DNA of 64,000 bases from Fibrobacterota bacterium. GTDB lineage: Bacteria > Fibrobacterota > Fibrobacteria > UBA11236. Both the position numbers and the translations under genes were made by a program. The DNA lies in the NCBI GenBank assembly GCA_028287465.1, contig JAQBPO010000006.1, positions 1-64,000 of the forward strand. The letters run 5' to 3'. Of the stretch, positions 17,088-25,481 are shown in pieces. Below the pieces are notes generated by a model, which saw nothing but the letters and a program-made list of their open reading frames with translations, did not search any database and was not told the origin of the DNA. Within the stretch, counting starts at the first letter, position 1. Each line of letters opens with the position of its first letter.

Positions 17088-17478
17088 GGAGACTCCTGGT
17101 TTCAATCGGAGTTACGTTTCGCGGGCCCCAGGTGCAAACCATTCCAGGATCCGGGGATGATAAAGGTGAGGGTCTCCCCCATTCCTGAGCGGATCTCCAT
17201 TAATGGATTTTGCGATAGGCCGCAGGGAGACTGGGGCCTATCCACCCCGCCCTCCTAACCCGGGGTATTGAAACGGCTTGGGGTCTTCTTTGGGCCCGCA
17301 TCCCGGGCGCATGGGGTGGGCCCACCCCAATACCTCGATTGCGAAACCCGGGGAAGGTGGTCTTTTCCACCCTGCCTGCGCGCCGCCGGGTTTGGCTCCG
17401 CTCTTGCTCAAGGATAGACCGGGTCGGGTTCCGGAGGTTCCGGAACCGGAGCCATTCCATTCTTCGAAAGGGATAAGC

Positions 17479-17862
17479 GTGAAATCTCTCAAATCGATTC
17501 TCGGTCTCAGCCTGGCCTTGGCCTCCGGCGCTCTTATCGGTTGCGTCCCTTCCGGGGACGGAACCATGGGGAGTTCCTCCGATGCCGCCTTGCGCACCCA
17601 GGGAACCGCTCCCGACAGCGGTAGCGGCGGCGTAGGCAAGGTGACGATTTGCCATCTCCCCCCGGGCAATCCGGCCAATGCCCATACCCTCTCCGTAGGA
17701 GCTCCGGCGGTCCGGGCCCATCTCGCCCATGGCGATTACCTCGGCGCCTGCGCCGATAAGCCGCCCGTGGACGATCCTCCCGTCGATAATCCCCCCGTGG
17801 ACAATCCGCCTTCGGATGATCCTCCCGTTGGCGATCCCTCGGGATCCCAAAGCGCGTCTTAA
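17479..17862 (+). CDS. Small lipoprotein with a conserved CHLPPGNP-type motif and Pro/Asp-rich repeat tail
   Basis: The GTG start has GAAAGGGA upstream and yields 127 residues: a short basic start, hydrophobic helix and lipobox LIGC. The central segment, KVTICHLPPGNPANAHTLSV continuing to HLAHGDYLGAC, is a short two-cysteine motif that I recall from the ends of many secreted bacterial proteins but that has no assigned function. The C-terminal 40 residues are five imperfect copies of a PPVD(D/N) unit, visible at DNA level as 15-base repeats at about 17760-17840; this looks like a flexible spacer. A longer in-frame ATG start at 17278 would bury the lipoprotein signal and is rejected. Confidence 0.7.
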   Translation: MKSLKSILGLSLALASGALIGCVPSGDGTMGSSSDAALRTQGTAPDSGSGGVGKVTICHLPPGNPANAHTLSVGAPAVRAHLAHGDYLGACADKPPVDDPPVDNPPVDNPPSDDPPVGDPSGSQSAS

Positions 17863-17893
17863 TCCCCGGCTTTCCGGAACCCCAAAACCAGGC

Positions 17894-17919
17894 AAAAGCC
17901 GGCTCTAAAGCCGGCTTTT
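17894..17919 (+). terminator. Rho-independent terminator after the small lipoprotein gene
   Basis: AAAAGCCGGCT and AGCCGGCTTTT form a perfect 11-bp stem with a 4-base loop (CTAA). The symmetrical A and T ends make it potentially bidirectional. Confidence 0.8.
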
Positions 17920-18228
17920 GTATTTCCCTCCCTTTTTTACCGATGCCTTGCCTGACCCGACCATGGATCCGGAGGCCGCAAGATGGGATGATCCGAAGGG
18001 AGGAAGGAAATGGGGCGTTATGGCCCCAAGCCCCGTAACCCGCGACGATTGGAGCCCTTGGGATGGATGCTGAAGCCCGAACCCGGATCCTTGGGGGGAT
18101 TCGACCCCAAGCCGTACGCCCTTCCCGAAGCGGAAACGGCCTTTCCACCCCGATTCACGAGTCCATCGGGTTGGCACCGCCATTGCTCTGATTGGTTAAA
18201 GAAACCCTTCCTTTACAAAGGATCGATC
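17920..18228. other. Non-coding spacer, probable promoter region
   Basis: This is the rest of a 366-base gap before the next signal-peptide gene. An upstream in-frame extension of that gene reaches 18010 but reads as non-coding and lacks a signal peptide. I see no clear -35/-10 pair, RNA structure or ORF here. Confidence 0.35.
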
Positions 18229-18645
18229 ATGAAAGCCCTACTCTCCGCCCTATGTTTCGGTCTGGTTCTGGGTTCGAGCGCATACGCCCAAGGCAAGCCC
18301 GTCGACCCCGCCAGCCATGACTCCACCGGGAAGGCCATTTCCGCCACCAAATATTCCGATGCCATGGGCCGCCTGCCCGCCGGCGTCGCCGAGAAGATCG
18401 CCGCCGCGCGCGAGGCCGCCAAGGCCGCCAAGGCCGATATCGATGCCATGAAGTCCCAAGGCAAAACGCCCGAGGAGATCCAGGCCATGATCACGGAAAA
18501 GAAGGCGGCCGCCCTGGCCAACCTGGAAAAGGCCCTGGACGCCCTCAACAGCCTGCCGGATGGCGCCAAGGAACGCGCCACCAAGGCCAAGGATGTCGTT
18601 GCCAAACGCCTGGAAGATCGCAAGGCGGACGCCAAGAATCCCTGA
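18229..18645 (+). CDS. Small secreted Ala/Lys-rich helical protein
   Basis: The ATG at 18229 follows AAAGGA and gives 138 residues with a textbook signal peptide (ALLSALCFGLVLGSSAYAQ). The mature chain is dominated by one long charged helix (AAREAAKAAKADIDAMKSQG and later heptad-like AALANLEKALDALNSL), probably a coiled coil or elongated bundle in the periplasm or outside. No family is recognised. The product of the next gene has the same design, so they may be distant paralogues. Codon use matches its neighbours. A terminator-like hairpin separates it from the following gene. Confidence 0.7.
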   Translation: MKALLSALCFGLVLGSSAYAQGKPVDPASHDSTGKAISATKYSDAMGRLPAGVAEKIAAAREAAKAAKADIDAMKSQGKTPEEIQAMITEKKAAALANLEKALDALNSLPDGAKERATKAKDVVAKRLEDRKADAKNP

Positions 18646-18662
18646 TGGGATCCGGGCGGGGG

Positions 18663-18689
18663 CGGCGCTCTGGGAGGGGCGCCGGTTTT
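18663..18689 (+). terminator. Possible Rho-independent terminator
   Basis: CGGCGC (18663-18668) and GCGCCG (18679-18684) form a 6-bp GC stem with a 10-base loop, followed by GTTTT. It lies 17 bases after the stop of the helical secreted protein. Confidence 0.5.
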
Positions 18690-18753
18690 CCGTCCGCCGA
18701 TCCGTCCTTATTTGATGGGCGCATCCGCCCGAAGTATTTTCTGGAGCAAGCCT

Positions 18754-19158
18754 ATGTGGAAATCACGCGTCATACCCTTCTTCATCCTGCTGGCAGGCAT
18801 GGCCGCGGCCCAGGATAAACCGGCCGGAGGCGAATCCGCATCCCAGGCCAAGGAGAAATCCGCTCCGCCATCCGCGAACCGCAAGGCCTACGATGCCTTG
18901 TATTCGGATATCCTCAAGACCCTGCCGCAGGAAGGCAGGTCGAAGGTCGATTCCGCACGCGGCCTCCCGGTGTCTGCCGCCGCTAAACCCGCGAATCCCG
19001 CCTCCGCGGAGAATGCGAAAAAAGATGCGCTCGAGAAACGCAAAAAGGAAATGGAGGCCCTGCCTCCGGAAGTCAAGGCGCGGGTTGACAAAGTCCTCTC
19101 GGACCTGGACAATAGGAGGAAGGAAAAGCAGTCGGAATTCAAGGAGCTGAGAGAATGA
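18754..19158 (+). CDS. Small secreted Lys/Glu-rich protein
   Basis: The ATG at 18754 follows TGGAG and yields 134 residues with a signal peptide (VIPFFILLAGMAAAQ). The mature part is hydrophilic: a Ser/Ala/Pro-rich linker, then a charged helical region (EKRKKEMEALPPEVKARVDKV). The LPxxV-plus-helix arrangement resembles the preceding secreted protein. No family recognised. Its stop codon overlaps the next start (ATGA at 19155-19158), so it is translationally coupled to the next secreted protein and probably belongs to the operon running to 25401. Confidence 0.68.
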   Translation: MWKSRVIPFFILLAGMAAAQDKPAGGESASQAKEKSAPPSANRKAYDALYSDILKTLPQEGRSKVDSARGLPVSAAAKPANPASAENAKKDALEKRKKEMEALPPEVKARVDKVLSDLDNRRKEKQSEFKELRE

Positions 19159-19844
19159 GATCGCGGTCTTTTTTACGTTCGCTTCTCGCCCTCTCCGCCT
19201 TTTTCACTTCCCTCGCCTCCCCCCCGACCTCCGCAACGACAATCTCGGACTCCAGCCTCGGCTACGCCATCACCCTCCCGGCCGATTGGATCCAGGTCAA
19301 GGCCAAACCGGATCAGCACTATTTCAGGGACGGCTCCCGGGTCCACCGCAGCCAGATTTCCATCCTCAAGTACTCCATCGACAAAGCCACCTATCCCACT
19401 CCGGAATCCTGGACCCAAGCGCAGTTCATCGCGTATAAGTTGAGCGTGGAGACCTCGGCCTACCCCTACGGCGCGGTTGCCTTCTACGATTCCGCTTCCG
19501 CCGTCAAACTCGGATCGGTGTGGGCCCCGGAGGCCTTTTCGGTCCTTTATCCGGCCGATGGGGACCCTACCTATTGCGAATTCATGCGCTACGGCGCGGT
19601 CGGCGAGGCGGGTTATGAAATCTACGCTATCGGGGACTCCACCGACATGGTGTCCAACGTCGACTACTACGCCGGCATCATCGCCACCCTGCAGTTCGCT
19701 CCTCCTTCCCCCATCCTGATTCCCGCCATGCGCCGGCTCCCAGGCCGCAAGGAGTCCGAAGGTTTCCGGATCTACGACCTGGCGGGAAGGCTAATCCGCA
19801 AAACCGCGGCTTCGCGGGTGCCGATTCCCTTCCGCGTCCCCTGA
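19155..19844 (+). CDS. Secreted protein of unknown function with a short T9SS-like tail
   Basis: A 229-residue product with a signal peptide (LLALSAFFTSLASPPTSA). Residues about 28-175 form a globular, beta-rich domain with the pattern SSLGYAITLPADWIQVKAK, like PsbP/DUF1795-type periplasmic domains; that similarity is weak. The last 30 residues (GFRIYDLAGRLIRK) resemble the opening strand of a T9SS type A sorting domain, but the domain stops after one or two strands, so it may be truncated. Start overlaps the previous stop by four bases. The next gene begins 35 bases downstream. Confidence 0.65.
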   Translation: MRSRSFLRSLLALSAFFTSLASPPTSATTISDSSLGYAITLPADWIQVKAKPDQHYFRDGSRVHRSQISILKYSIDKATYPTPESWTQAQFIAYKLSVETSAYPYGAVAFYDSASAVKLGSVWAPEAFSVLYPADGDPTYCEFMRYGAVGEAGYEIYAIGDSTDMVSNVDYYAGIIATLQFAPPSPILIPAMRRLPGRKESEGFRIYDLAGRLIRKTAASRVPIPFRVP

Positions 19845-19879
19845 ATCCGATCCCGTCGAGTTGTATAATTGAGCCCATC

Positions 19880-21508
19880 ATGGGTCGCACGCGTCGGAAC
19901 GCCCTAGGGGCGCTTTCCATCCTTTCCGGATTCCTGGCTTTCGGGATTCCGCCCTGCCTGGCCGAGGCCGTTGCCGAAGGCGTTGCCGCCACGGATACCG
20001 CGGGCGCCCCGGCCGGCTCGTTCCGTTCCTTTGCCGAAAAGGGAGCCCAGGCCCTGGAGGATAACCGGCCGGATACCGCCCTCGATCTGTTCATGGAGGC
20101 ACATCGCCTGGGAATGTCCAAGGACAGCCTCTACTTCTTCCTGGCGGAAGCGGCGCTCGCCCATTCCGCGTTCGATACGGCCATGGCTTTCAACCTGTCC
20201 ATCAATCCGCCTCCCGCCGGCCCGTTCCGGGAAACCATCCTGGGCCAGAGGTATCGCCTGTACCAACGAGCCGGATTGACCGGGGATGCGGTCCTGCTCG
20301 CGGATTCCCTGGCCGAAAAACCCGTTGCCCCGTCCAAACGGGATCATGAATTCAATATCCGGTTCTACTCGGGGTATTTCGGCGAGGACAACCATTCCGC
20401 CACGGAATATCCGTTCGGTACGGATCTGGGCGGATATCGGGCTTCCGGTCCCCAATTCCGGCACCGGGGCCAGCTGCTCTGGCCTCTGCTGCGATCCGGC
20501 CGGACCACCTGGAAAGGCGGACTCGAATACGATTTGAGCAAATCCTATATGAAGGACTCCCTGGACTACCGCACCGGCGTGCGTCTCAAGGCGGAGGATG
20601 TCTTCAAGGACGGCCTTTCCGTATCGGTGGGTTCGGAACTGGGCAAGGTCACCGGAACGGGCCTGGTATCGGCGTATAGGCTCGAAGCCAACTTCCTATC
20701 TTTATCCGGGATGGGAATCACCATGATCCAGGGCGTGCTCGAAACCGAATTGGACCAAGCCGGGGAAAACCGTTTCAGCGTCATCGGGGCGTCCTGCTAC
20801 CGGGACCACTCCCTGCGGGACGGATGGGGATTCAATTATTCCCTTTCCGTTTCCGGCATCCTGGTCGAACCCATCCGGTACCAGGGCGCCGAAAAGGTGA
20901 TGTATGTGGACGACGTGCTCAAGGCGAAACCGGTGCATTACCGGGACAGTAGCTTCCAGGATACCCTCCCTGCGAAAGGCATCTCGACCTACCTCCAATA
21001 CACGTCCAATACAGGGATACGGAAAACCTCGACCTACGCGCCGCAATCCTTCATGACGGTCCTTCCCTCCCTGGGGTACGGATTCCCGCTCCCCTTTTCG
21101 TGCAATGGCGAGATCGGCGGCCAAGTCGCCGTCAACATCCATCCCGAGGCCTATGCCTGGACGGAGGCCGCCCTGCCTGCGGGGTCCGGGGGCGTAACGG
21201 CCGGCTTCCGCGGATTCGCGCTCAACCAGGCCGACGGAAGGCGCTACTCGGCCCTCCTCGTCCAGGAAAACGGGGGCTTCCAGGAACGCTATGGCTCCGC
21301 GCCGGTTTCGGAGAAGAAGCGGATGCGCGTGGACAGCCAGGCAGGCGCGGAACTTTCCATCCGCCGCGCCTTCGCCGCATGGGGTTCCCTGGCGCTGAAC
21401 GGCATGGTCAAACGGAACTGGTCGACCCTGGCGGACGTGACGCCCATCTGGATACCCAGGTGGGACCTTGGCGCCTCGATGAAATGGAGCCGCGGATGGG
21501 CATGGTGA
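19880..21508 (+). CDS. Outer-membrane beta-barrel protein with N-terminal TPR region
   Basis: The 542-residue protein has a signal peptide, then two or three TPR-like helix pairs (about 45-150: AEKGAQALEDNRPDTALDLF, then DSLYFFLAEAALAHSAFDTA). Residues 160-542 alternate polar and aromatic/hydrophobic residues with frequent Gly and Tyr, typical of a transmembrane beta-barrel, and end in an aromatic residue (RGWAW) as outer-membrane proteins often do. The layout resembles the TPR-plus-barrel plan of surface lipoprotein assembly modifier (Slam)-type proteins, but sequence identity to Slam cannot be judged by eye. It overlaps the TPR lipoprotein gene and heads the kinase/activator operon. Confidence 0.72.
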   Translation: MGRTRRNALGALSILSGFLAFGIPPCLAEAVAEGVAATDTAGAPAGSFRSFAEKGAQALEDNRPDTALDLFMEAHRLGMSKDSLYFFLAEAALAHSAFDTAMAFNLSINPPPAGPFRETILGQRYRLYQRAGLTGDAVLLADSLAEKPVAPSKRDHEFNIRFYSGYFGEDNHSATEYPFGTDLGGYRASGPQFRHRGQLLWPLLRSGRTTWKGGLEYDLSKSYMKDSLDYRTGVRLKAEDVFKDGLSVSVGSELGKVTGTGLVSAYRLEANFLSLSGMGITMIQGVLETELDQAGENRFSVIGASCYRDHSLRDGWGFNYSLSVSGILVEPIRYQGAEKVMYVDDVLKAKPVHYRDSSFQDTLPAKGISTYLQYTSNTGIRKTSTYAPQSFMTVLPSLGYGFPLPFSCNGEIGGQVAVNIHPEAYAWTEAALPAGSGGVTAGFRGFALNQADGRRYSALLVQENGGFQERYGSAPVSEKKRMRVDSQAGAELSIRRAFAAWGSLALNGMVKRNWSTLADVTPIWIPRWDLGASMKWSRGWAW

Positions 21509-22212
21509 ACGGCATGGGCGGCATGGGCCCCACGGGCAATGGGAAACGGCGCGGCCTGGCCGTATTTGCCGCATATGGCGCCTTCGCGATCCTGCTCGCC
21601 GCCTGCGAGCGCACCCCCGTGGAAAAGGGCAGGATCAGCCTCAGCCTCGGGGACTACCCCATGGCCGTGCGCTTCTTCCAATCCGCGGTGGAAAAGAATC
21701 CCCAGCTTTACGATGCGCGGTTGGGCCTGGGGCAGGCCCTGCTGCAAAAGGCCTATGCGGAGGACGACAGCGCCTCCTTCCAATACGCCTTGGTGCAATT
21801 GGAGGCCTGCCGCAGCCTGGCGCCTTCCCAGGACCTCTCCGAACTCCTGACCGACGCCTACTACGAACGGGCGCGCAAGCAATTGAAGACCGGGGACACC
21901 GTTGCCGCTCTCGCCTCCCTGTCCAAGTCCATCGACCACGGTCCCAAGAACCCGCGCCCTTTGAACCTGGTGGGAATCGTGTACGGCAAACTCGGGGAGG
22001 CTGAGAAGGCGGGAGTCCTCTTCCAAAAGGCCCTTCGCATGGACAGTACGGACGCGTCCTCCCATTTCAACCTGGGGATGCTCAGTTGGCAGGCGGGGGA
22101 CGTCCGCAGCGCCCATGGGCATTGGTTCAAGGCGCTGAAGACCCTTCCCGAGGACGAGGACGTGCTCTACTGGTTCGCCTTATCGGAAAAGAAGCTGAGG
22201 GAGACGCCGTGA
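21496..22212 (+). CDS. TPR-repeat lipoprotein
   Basis: About 238 residues with a hydrophobic N-terminal segment and lipobox LAAC (ILLAACERTP). At least three TPR units follow: GRISLSLGDYPMAVRFFQSA, then ARKQLKTGDTVAALASLSKS, and GKLGEAEKAGVLFQKAL with a last LGMLSWQAGDVRSA. Several ATGs are possible (21484, 21496, 21502, 21514, 21523); 21496 is chosen for the TGGAG five bases upstream. All of these except 21514 and 21523 overlap the end of the barrel gene. The lipoprotein should sit in the periplasm, anchored to a membrane, as a protein-interaction scaffold. Its stop overlaps the kinase start. Confidence 0.8.
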   Translation: MGMVNGMGGMGPTGNGKRRGLAVFAAYGAFAILLAACERTPVEKGRISLSLGDYPMAVRFFQSAVEKNPQLYDARLGLGQALLQKAYAEDDSASFQYALVQLEACRSLAPSQDLSELLTDAYYERARKQLKTGDTVAALASLSKSIDHGPKNPRPLNLVGIVYGKLGEAEKAGVLFQKALRMDSTDASSHFNLGMLSWQAGDVRSAHGHWFKALKTLPEDEDVLYWFALSEKKLRETP

Positions 22213-23582
22213 TCCCCAGGCTGCCCAAGGGGTTCTCCCATCCCATGACGGTCGGGGAAGGTTCATTCTCCTCGGTCTACCGGGTGCGCCAGAAGATCCT
22301 GGATCGCTGGGTCGCCGTCAAGATCCTGAACGAAAAGAACGGGGAGCGCCGGCAGGAGCTTTTGACCGAGGCCCGGAACCAGGCGCAGATGTCCATATCC
22401 TGCATCCCGGCCGTATACGACGCGTTCTCCCAAGGCCAGCAGATCTTCATCGTGATGGAATGGATCAAGGGGGCCTCCCTGCACGCGATCCTGGAGAAGG
22501 GCATACCCCACCCCGCGGATCGCGCCGCCTTGGCCGCTTCGATGATCGCCGCCCTCGCGGGCCTGCACAAGCTCGGGTACGCGCACCGGGATTTCAAGCC
22601 CGCCAACATCCTCATCTCGCGGGACTCCGGCGTCTACTTGGTGGACTTCGGCTTTTCCAAGAAGGTGGGCGAAGGCGGCCAATCCATGATCGGGACCGTC
22701 AAGGGCACGCCGGCCTACATGGCCCCGGAGATATGGCAAGGCAGGCCGGAAATCGACTTCATGAAGGCGGATCTCTACGCCTTGGGAAAGGTGCTCCTGG
22801 AAGTCGCGCCCGGTCCGGATTGGGATCGCCTGATCCATTCCCTGGTCTCGGCCAACCCCGGCGACCGTCCCGCTTCCGCGGTGGAGTTATGGGATATGTT
22901 CAACGCCCATCCCATGGCCGCCCAGACACCGGACTGGAAGGCCCTGATCACCAGGGTATCTTCCGAGATACTCTCCCGGCAATTGCTCCAGGCCGCCAAG
23001 CAGCTCCTGTTCGCGAAACGCGGCGAAGAAGCCTATTGGCTCCTTGCGGAATGCCTATCCGAGGATCCGGATTCCGCCGAGGCCTTCCGCCTGCTGGACG
23101 GGTTTCCTTCCCAGGCCAGGGAAAAAGGCCGCAAACGCTGGTCCATGGCCGCGGCCGCGGCGGCCGCCTTGGCCTTAGCCTTGTCGGCGGGATTCCATTT
23201 CGGGAAACGCCTGGAAAGGGAAAGCTGGTTCCCGGCCGTGAGTCCGGAGGGCGAAGCGGCCCTGTTGCTCCTGCCTTCCCAGGGATCGGGAACCCGCACC
23301 GCACGGTCCGCGGCCCAATTCCGTGAGTTCAAGCGGACGGACGGCAGGCTTGCCGGATTATTGTTCCTGGAAGGCGCGGACGCTTGCGAAAGCCTCACCT
23401 TGGACGCCCGGACCCTGGGCCGCCCCCTCCCGTCCGAGGGCATCCCCATGGAATCCGGCGAGCATTCCCTGGCCTGCGGGAACCGGGACGGAACCCTGAT
23501 CCACCGTGAGAAAATCGACATCCTTCCCTTCCAACGCAAAATCATCCGACTCCGGAAAAACGCCCGCAAAGGGGAAGCCTGA
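22209..23582 (+). CDS. Membrane-anchored Hanks-type Ser/Thr protein kinase
   Basis: The start is the GTG at 22209 (GTGA overlap with the previous stop), supported by GAGGGAG upstream. The kinase domain (about 1-240) has GEGSFSSVYRV (P-loop), VAVKIL with Lys38, HRDFKPANI with Asp128, DFGFSKK with Asp146 and GTPAYMAPE, so all catalytic residues are present. Residues about 315-335 form a single transmembrane helix (AAAAAAALALALSAGFHFG) followed by an external domain of some 120 residues of unknown fold. It should phosphorylate Ser/Thr in cytosolic partners. The next gene encodes an FHA-like activator, a natural candidate substrate. Confidence 0.92.
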   Translation: MIPRLPKGFSHPMTVGEGSFSSVYRVRQKILDRWVAVKILNEKNGERRQELLTEARNQAQMSISCIPAVYDAFSQGQQIFIVMEWIKGASLHAILEKGIPHPADRAALAASMIAALAGLHKLGYAHRDFKPANILISRDSGVYLVDFGFSKKVGEGGQSMIGTVKGTPAYMAPEIWQGRPEIDFMKADLYALGKVLLEVAPGPDWDRLIHSLVSANPGDRPASAVELWDMFNAHPMAAQTPDWKALITRVSSEILSRQLLQAAKQLLFAKRGEEAYWLLAECLSEDPDSAEAFRLLDGFPSQAREKGRKRWSMAAAAAAALALALSAGFHFGKRLERESWFPAVSPEGEAALLLLPSQGSGTRTARSAAQFREFKRTDGRLAGLLFLEGADACESLTLDARTLGRPLPSEGIPMESGEHSLACGNRDGTLIHREKIDILPFQRKIIRLRKNARKGEA

Positions 23583-23583
23583 T

Positions 23584-25401
23584 ATGACCTCGCCGGGCTA
23601 TCCTCTCCTGCGCAATGAGTCGGACGGATCCGAAATCGCCCTGAAGGGCAGGATCTTCACCTTCGGGGGATCGCAGGATTGCGCCCTGAAGCTTGCCGGA
23701 AAGGGATTGCCCGGCATCATCGGGCATTTCCTGTTCCGCGACGGCGGATATACGGTCCAGGGCCTCTCCCCGGATCACCGGATCAAGGTGAACGGCAAGG
23801 ATACGACCGGACCCGTGGAGGTGCGCCACCAGGATCGCCTGGTCCTGGGAAACACCTCCTTCGGATTCCTGACGGGTCCCGGCGAGGCCCGCAAAACGGA
23901 ACCGGGCGGTCCCGAGGAGGCCGAAGGATCCCAGCCTCTTTCCGATTTCATCGATGCGGTTGTGCCCTTGCTCCGGGATCGGGATTCGGACGTCTTCCAT
24001 TCCCTGGTCCTTTGCGTTTCGCGGCTGCTGAAATGCGATGCGGCACGCGTGGTCGAGGAGGATCCGGAGACGGGTGCGCGGGCCACCATCGCCAGGTATC
24101 CGGCCCATTCCGGGTTGGAACGGTTTTCCGATCGCGCCATCGACTGGTCCAAGGCCGCGCCCCATGCCGTGCTCCTTCAGGATACGGATTGGGAGGAACA
24201 GAATTCCCTCAGCTCCCTGCACAAGAACGCGGTCGCCTCGGTCCTATGCGTAGCCATGCGGGAAGCGGATTCCATCATCGGGTACCTTTACATGGATCGT
24301 ATCGGCGGCATCACCCCCTTTACCGAGAAGGACCGCGCGCTTTGCGATTCCCTCGGGCGCCTCTTCGGCGAGATCCTCGCGAAGCGCAGGGCGCTGGCCC
24401 GCCAGAAAGAGGCCATAGCCCGCCTCCAAAGCGACAATCTGGGGACCGGTTCCGGCATCATCCATTCCAGCCCGGTCATGGCGAAGGTCCTGGATCTGGC
24501 CATGCGCGTGGCCCTGACCGACGCGACCGTGATCATCCGGGGGGAAACCGGGACCGGAAAAGAGGTATTGGCGCGCTTCCTGCATGCGAATTCCGCGCGG
24601 GCGGGCAGACCGTTCTTCGCCCTCAATTGCGGCGCCATTCCGGAAAACCTGATCGAATCCGAACTGTTCGGGCATGAGAAGGGCGCGTTCACGGGCGCGG
24701 ACCAGCGCAAGATCGGACTCTTCGAATCCGCGGACGGAGGCACCCTTTTCCTGGACGAGATCGGCGATCTGCCCTTGAACCTCCAGGTCAAGCTCCTGCG
24801 GGTGATCCAGGAATCCGAAATTACCAGGGTGGGGAGTCCCAAACCGATCAAGGTCAACGTGCGCATCCTTTCCGCCACCCACCGCAACCTGGCGGCCGAG
24901 GTGAAGGAAGGCCGCTTCCGGCAGGACCTTTTCTTCCGGCTTTCCGTCCTGGAGCTGGAACTGCCTCCCTTGCGGGATCGGGATCAGGATGTCCTGCTGC
25001 TTGCGGATTTCCTCCTCAAGAAATACGCCCTGCAATTCGGGCTTCCCGCGAAAACCCTTTCCGTCTCCGCTCGCAACCGACTCCTCGGCTACGGTTTCCC
25101 GGGCAATGTGCGGGAACTGGAAAACGTCGTCCAGAAGGCCATCCTGCTCTCGGATTCCCGGCAAATCAACGTCGAGGATCTGCAATTGGAACCGCATCCC
25201 GATGCCGCTGGTCGGCCGGCGGCATCCCTGAAATCCCTCAAGGAAACGCGATTCGAGGCGGAAAAGCAGGCCATCGCCGCGGCCTTGGCCAAAGCGGCCG
25301 GGAACGTCTCCCTGGCGGCGAAAATGCTGGACGTGGACCGCAAGTGGCTCATGAAGCTGATGGAAGAGGCCGGTTTGCGCGCGGACGACTACCGGAAATG
25401 A
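23584..25401 (+). CDS. Sigma54-dependent transcriptional activator with FHA-like and GAF domains
   Basis: This 605-residue protein begins one base after the kinase stop. Residues about 15-95 form an FHA-like beta sandwich (KGRIFTFGGSQDC, VNGKDTTG, LVLGNTSFGF), although the canonical Gly-Arg and Ser-x-x-His phosphothreonine contacts are altered. About 120-285 is a GAF domain. Residues 300-535 are a sigma54 AAA+ module with Walker A GETGTGKE, the sigma54-contacting GAFTGA loop and Walker B GGTLFLDEIGDL. The C-terminus is a Fis-type helix-turn-helix (GNVSLAAKMLDVDRKWLMKL). It should activate RpoN promoters, with activity set by the neighbouring kinase and a GAF ligand (inference). Confidence 0.93.
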   Translation: MTSPGYPLLRNESDGSEIALKGRIFTFGGSQDCALKLAGKGLPGIIGHFLFRDGGYTVQGLSPDHRIKVNGKDTTGPVEVRHQDRLVLGNTSFGFLTGPGEARKTEPGGPEEAEGSQPLSDFIDAVVPLLRDRDSDVFHSLVLCVSRLLKCDAARVVEEDPETGARATIARYPAHSGLERFSDRAIDWSKAAPHAVLLQDTDWEEQNSLSSLHKNAVASVLCVAMREADSIIGYLYMDRIGGITPFTEKDRALCDSLGRLFGEILAKRRALARQKEAIARLQSDNLGTGSGIIHSSPVMAKVLDLAMRVALTDATVIIRGETGTGKEVLARFLHANSARAGRPFFALNCGAIPENLIESELFGHEKGAFTGADQRKIGLFESADGGTLFLDEIGDLPLNLQVKLLRVIQESEITRVGSPKPIKVNVRILSATHRNLAAEVKEGRFRQDLFFRLSVLELELPPLRDRDQDVLLLADFLLKKYALQFGLPAKTLSVSARNRLLGYGFPGNVRELENVVQKAILLSDSRQINVEDLQLEPHPDAAGRPAASLKSLKETRFEAEKQAIAAALAKAAGNVSLAAKMLDVDRKWLMKLMEEAGLRADDYRK

Positions 25402-25411
25402 CGGGGTCCCC

Positions 25412-25425
25412 GTGATCGGGATCAC
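25412..25425. promoter_or_regulatory. CRP/FNR-like palindrome upstream of a secreted protein gene
   Basis: GTGATCGGGATCAC is a palindrome with the GTGA-N6-TCAC spacing typical of CRP/FNR family operators. It lies 57 bases before the ATG of the gene at 25482 and 10 bases after the activator stop. No CRP homologue is in the window, so this is a pattern match only. It is too short and lacks a U-tract for a terminator. Confidence 0.3.
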
Positions 25426-25481
25426 TTGCGGCCCGTCGCGAACAAGTTACCTTTCCCGCCAGACCATTCCAGGGAGTCCGC

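Noticed and set aside
25402-25481. Sigma54 (-24/-12) promoter before the secreted T9SS-type gene
   Set aside because: TTGC is present but no GG lies at the required distance upstream, so the element does not fit.
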